In this document: in pieces, positions 60,441 to 64,000 of the stretch
Position numbering within the stretch: the first letter of the stretch is position 1
Layout of the letters: every line of letters starts with the position of its first letter
DNA from: Cornus controversa
Taxonomy: Eukaryota > Streptophyta > Magnoliopsida > Cornales > Cornaceae
Direction of reading: 5' to 3'
DNA: 64,000 nucleotides
Assembly: GCA_026545225.1 (NCBI GenBank)
Contig: CM048849.1
Span: forward strand, 34,184,836-34,248,835
Notes under the pieces: generated by a model
Database searches by the model: none
What the model was told of the DNA's origin: nothing
The model's input: only the letters and a program-made list of their open reading frames with translations
Position numbers and translations under genes: made by a program

Positions 60441-62676
60441 CTACATTCTCCTGAACCCAATCCCCCCTACTCTATTTTCAAAAGCAAGCAACTCCGCACT
60501 GACCTCATTAGGTAAGACTTTCTGTAAAGGAACCGCCAGCTCTCCATCGAACAAACACCCTTCATCCCATGATACAATTTCCTGCCCAATTTCTGTGTTT
60601 GAGTTAGTGTCAGAGTTTCTACATTCTGAGTAGATAGTGGGGTAAAAGAGAATCTCATGATACATTCTAAAAAACTTGGGACATTCCATTCTTCTAACTG
60701 CATTATTTCCATACAAATCAAAAAACCTAGCCGGCATTCCAACCATATTGACATCTTCAGGCCCGAAAGTAGTACCCGAATCAACCTCCTGCCTCCTCAT
60801 CAATGTTGTCAGTGCCTTGGTCAACCCCATCTGACCATCGTCTTTGGGTTCATCAATACCCACGTATCCAGAAGAAGGGGTAGTGTAGTAACCCTTGTGG
60901 ACGGGTGTGAGTGGGCAGGTGCGAAGATAAATACTGGGCTGAGCTACCACACTGACAGGGTACAGGGTGCTCAATCCCACATCGCCTGGGTGTGGAAAAA
61001 GGGATGTGCTTATATGTAGTATGTTCTCTTCAAATGGTATGAGGCCTTTTGGGGTAAAATCCAAGAGCAAAACCGTGCGGGCTCAGGCCCAAAGCGGACA
61101 ATATCATACCATGTGTTGGAGCGGGGTATTACAGTTGGTATCAGAGCCTGAACCCAGCCGGAAGAAGTGTGCCGACGAGGACGTCGGGCCTCGTAGGGGG
61201 GTGGATTGTAGTAACCCTTGTGGACGGGTGTGAGTGGGCGGGTGCGAAGATAGACACTGGGCTGAGCTACAACACTGACAGGGTACAGGGTGCTCAATCC
61301 CACATCGCCTGGGTGTGGAAAAGGGGATGTGCTTATATGTAGTATGTTCTCTTCAAATGGTATGAGGCCTTTTGGGGTAAAATCCAAGAGCAAAACCGTG
61401 CGGGCTCAGGCCCAAAGCGGACAATATCATACCATGTGTTGGAGCGGGGTATTACAGGTAGAAGAATGTTCGTGAGAGAAAGTACCTTGTTGGCTTCTAT
61501 TCTTCGGTACCCATTTCTGCTTTTTTAGACTAGACCACCTCCGGCTAGTGGACGATTCTTGTGGAAGAGATAGAGAATCCTGTTTTGTACTCGTCATCGT
61601 CACTAGTCGCTTGGTCCTTTCCTTCCTTGCAACAAATATTTCATTATCTCCGTCTCCCCTTTCCGGCAGCGCCATCTCTAGCCATACTACCCCAGATTCA
61701 CAAACATTATCTCTTCTCTTTTGAAGCACCTTCACGTCCCTGACTGATACCTTTGTACCTTCGAAAACTTAAGAAATCCTGGAAAATATAGTGGAATTGA
61801 TCGTCTTTGTCTTGTGCTGCTTCTTCACTTCACTGTATTTTTAGATTTCTTGTTGTGATCCTTACTCAAGCGTGAAGGGCCTAAGTTACGACTGAGGGGT
61901 TAGGGCTGGCCAGAGGATTTATTTCCTTTGGTTTCACCATTTTGCTAGCTTTGGGCTTAATTGAGCCCAATTGTTTTTCCTTTTCTTTAGGCCCATAGTG
62001 AGTAAGCTTAAGACACCAGCCCTTTTTGCTTTGCCAAAATTTGGGCCTATTACAGGAGGCCTAAGCCGATTTCGCAGATCAGATTTTAGCCCTTCAGAAT
62101 TCAAAAAAATCTTGTCACGTAAGTCTCGTGTTGCATTTTTCCTTTTTTCCACGTGTCTGCTGCAAGTTGTAATCCATCTATATCTATCAGCTACTATCCC
62201 TTCATGTGACATTGCATGTGACCTCTTCTCACGCACGTAACTTGCGTGGTTAACCACACATCCCTATCCTCCTATTCTTGTTTATTCTGCAATTCCCGTT
62301 GAGCTGCAGATTTATCCTTGACTATTCCGGTGTGGCGATCCTAGCGTCGCCACTCCTCCTCCGTGATGAGCTTACTCGCATCTCGTCCAATAAAAGAATC
62401 ATATTTCGGCACAAGTTGAGGTGAAACTGTTTCCATGAGAGCAACCTTATAAGCCATCGATTCGTCTTCAACCAACACAAAAGACATAATCTCTCCTCCA
62501 TCGAAGACGACAATCACAACAGTCTCTGAATCCACCATTTCATCAGAGTCAACCTTCAAAAAAACCCCACATAAATCCCCGATGGCGACGAGCAGTTTCC
62601 GGCACCAGAGATAGAGTGGCACACCGTAGAGAAGCAGACGTCTTTCCTTCCTTCTCTTCATTAGGCTCGCACAACC
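60441..62676 (-). pseudogene. LINE-2 ORF1 (DUF4283-like start), split by a TRIM
   Basis: The N-terminal part (62676-62341) has GVPLYLW, LCGVFLKVDSDEMV, SFVLVEDESMAYKVALMETV and KLITEEEWRR, parallel to LINE-1 at 640-950. The middle part (61735-61457) has SRRWSSLKKQKWVPK. The C-terminal part (60883-60441) starts SSGYVGIDEPKDDGQ. The TRIM at 60884-61456 lies between the last two parts. An open frame at 61070-60441 joins antisense TRIM LTR to the ORF1 tail and is accidental. Confidence 0.7.
60884..61456 (+). mobile_element. TRIM (miniature LTR retrotransposon), complete, 573 bp
   Basis: Two 250-bp direct repeats, 60884-61133 and 61207-61456, start TGTAGTAACCC and end GGGGTATTACA. They differ at only five positions that I counted (98% identity). 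The 73-bp interior opens with GTTGGTATCAGAGCCTG, a tRNA-Met primer site, and closes with GTAGGGGGGTGGAT, a polypurine tract. A perfect 5-bp target duplication GGTAG flanks it (60879-60883 and 61457-61461). No protein is coded; movement would need an autonomous partner. It lies in LINE-2 ORF1, so it is younger than that LINE. Confidence 0.97.
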
Positions 62677-64000
62677 TGTAGACACATAAATTTTATGATT
62701 GATTAATCACCGTCCGATTGGTCAATAAGTCAAACACTTTTGATCAATTTAAGTCTACGATTGTGGGTCCCAACAACAGACACGTGTCAAAATCGTGAAG
62801 GTTCAGGCCTTTAAAACACATGTGTGATAATTCAAATTTAAATTTAATTTATTTCCATATAAAAGGAGGCAAAATCTCTTTTTATGGAAGTTGGCACAAT
62901 TAATGGGGAGTTTCCAAAATAAACCTCCACCCCTTTTGCCTATAAATACAAGGTCACCCTACACATTCAGGGGACGGAGACAGAAGGACAGAAAAGCACA
63001 GAGACAAAGAGTTCAAGAGAACACAAAAGCTCTGCTGAAGCCCTGCCTCAACCAACACTCGAAGTTCTGAAGACGAAGAACATCAAGCACGTCACACAAG
63101 TGCTGTTCTACTTCAAAGACCTTCAACCTTCGAAGTTCTGAAGACGAAGAGCATCAAGCACGCCACACAAGTGCCGTTCTTCTCCAAAGACCTTCAATCC
63201 ACCATTCGAGATCAAGCTCTATCGGCCCTCGATCAAAAATCCAGACAAGCCTTCCTCAATCCTGAAGTTTTGAAGAAAGCTCGTCACTACCGGTTCAAGA
63301 ACAAGCTTTCGAAGCCCTTGTACCGAAAATCAAGGAGATTGAATCAGAGGAAGATTCTTTATTGTAAAAGAATCGACCACAGAGAATTGTACCCCTTTTT
63401 CTTAAATTAATAAAATTGACTGTTTGTTCCTCAATTTCGTTCCTAGGTTTTCGGACACGAAATTTGTGTGTACAAATTTCTGGCACGCCCGGTGGGACCA
63501 CTCTGCCTCTCATCTCTATCTCCTTAATCAATTCCTCAAAGATTTTTCTTGCTTGCATCGATGGCCCCTAAGAAGATTCAACTCGGTCAAGGTTCAAAGA
63601 ATGTTGGCAAGAACGTTGCCGCTGCAACAACCAACAACTCTCTGGCTAGGAATGTGATGGCTCCATCAAGTGGTAGCAGCACCTCTACTGGACCAGCAAC
63701 TCGCAGCAAAACAAAGGCACCTGTTTCTCTAGCACCGAAACAAAGCATGGCGGATGTCAACTCGACCAAACCTGCAAGCATAAAAGCTCATCATCCATTT
63801 ATCACCCTCGAGTCCTTAAGGACGATGAACTTCAACAACACAAGTCTTGAAGAAGTTCCACCACTTTCTGAAAACTCTTTCCCGAAAGACATGTCACCGC
63901 GTTCATCTCGCTCTATGTCGGATTCTAATTCGAGTTCAGGATCGCGCTCAGTTTCCTCCCCTGAATCTCTGAGAGAGCTGATTTCTCCAAGGTATCTAAA
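62677..64000 (+). mobile_element. Tat-like Gypsy element, 5' part (runs off the window)
   Basis: The 5' LTR is 62677-63474 (798 bp), from TGTAGACACAT to GTGTGTACA. It is followed by the primer-site region TGGCACGCCCGGTGGGACC (63481 on), a type found in Tat/Ogre-like Gypsy elements. Within the LTR a TATAAATA box (62941-62948) and a leader precede repeated GAAGACGAAGA sequences (63069-63160). The gag start follows. The rest lies beyond 64000. It truncates LINE-2 at its 5' side. Confidence 0.82.
63561..64000 (+). CDS. Tat-like Gypsy gag, N-terminal part, open to the window edge
   Basis: The frame starts at ATG 63561, 87 nt after the LTR end, and stays open for 146 codons to the last base. It reads MAPKKIQLGQGSKNVGK, then Ser/Thr/Asn-rich low-complexity sequence (SSGSSTSTGPATRSK, SDSNSSSGSRSVSSPES). 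The same start is found decayed at about 31007 (AAGAAGATTCAACTCG). The basic, Ser-rich N-terminus fits Tat/Ogre gag-type proteins, but no diagnostic gag domain is reached inside the window. The open frame suggests a younger copy than the one at 30.3 kb. Confidence 0.7.
   Translation, partial: MAPKKIQLGQGSKNVGKNVAAATTNNSLARNVMAPSSGSSTSTGPATRSKTKAPVSLAPKQSMADVNSTKPASIKAHHPFITLESLRTMNFNNTSLEEVPPLSENSFPKDMSPRSSRSMSDSNSSSGSRSVSSPESLRELISPRYL

Larger units (their letters stand above)
56598..62676 (-). mobile_element. L1-type LINE of the same family as LINE-1 (LINE-2)
   Basis: Read on the minus strand, it has ORF1 (62676 to about 60441, split by a TRIM), ORF2 (about 60230-56950) and a 3' UTR ending in an AAAAGAAAAG-type tail at about 56598-56620. 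It inserted into or next to the duplicated polymerase-subunit locus. Its upstream end is cut at 62676 by the LTR of a Tat-like Gypsy element. Domain blocks are matched by LINE-1 in the same order. Frame breaks make it inactive. Confidence 0.87.

Overview
The window is nuclear DNA from a flowering plant, most likely a eudicot with a large, repeat-rich genome. Evidence: GT-AG introns, an Aux/IAA auxin-response gene, a plant-type ER mannosidase fragment, a subunit-7-like gene of the plant RNA polymerase IV/V group, and dense nested retrotransposons (L1-type LINEs, an RTE LINE, Copia, several Gypsy lineages, a TRIM and MITEs). No bacterial, organellar or CRISPR features were seen. The species cannot be fixed from sequence alone.

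Layout. 1-6275: a decayed L1-type LINE on +, with ORF1 (DUF4283-like) and ORF2 (endonuclease, RT, zf-RVT). About 6950-9480: two 5'-truncated LINE tails on -, the first carrying a Stowaway MITE in its 3' UTR. 9481-9882: a TRIM-like/Copia LTR junction. 10292-12513: the last four exons of an EDEM/MNS4-like GH47 mannosidase (+). 13716-15194: a complete four-exon Aux/IAA gene (-), tail to tail with it. 16009-29893: a Gypsy LTR (+) split by a Copia element (17359-29165, TSD TTAAT), which is itself split by minus-strand Gypsy material (20234 to about 27560) with a 5-kb LTR. 29894-30268: iterated LTR-end/primer-site modules. 30300-31900: a decayed Tat-like Gypsy leader and gag. 31950-35378: remains of a SIRE-like Copia 3' end and LTR, interrupted by a long-TIR element. 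35379-42679: nested Gypsy LTRs plus an RTE LINE tail. 42830-43505: a Copia LTR remnant. 43900-46391: a defective Tat-type Gypsy element.

46392-52750: AT-rich spacer with a MITE, then an intact single-coding-exon Pol IV/V subunit-7-like gene (-, 49185-49754) with a probable 5' UTR exon near 52.7 kb. 53.5-54.2 kb: a long foldback repeat. 55066-56600: a DNA-level duplicate of the polymerase-subunit locus, decayed into a pseudogene and invaded by a MITE nested in a MITE. 56598-62676: a second LINE of the same family as the first, inverted (-), carrying a complete 573-bp TRIM in its ORF1. 62677-64000: the 5' LTR, primer site and open gag start of a Tat-like Gypsy element that runs off the window.

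Only three host genes are supported: the EDEM-like fragment (ER glycoprotein quality control), the Aux/IAA repressor (auxin signalling) and the polymerase subunit (transposon silencing by RNA-directed DNA methylation). They are not an operon or pathway. Most of the rest is layered transposon insertion. The most unusual structures are the iterated LTR-terminus/primer-binding-site modules at three loci, the MITE-in-MITE with its empty site preserved in a paralogue, and the short-motif cassettes near the ends of unrelated LTRs.
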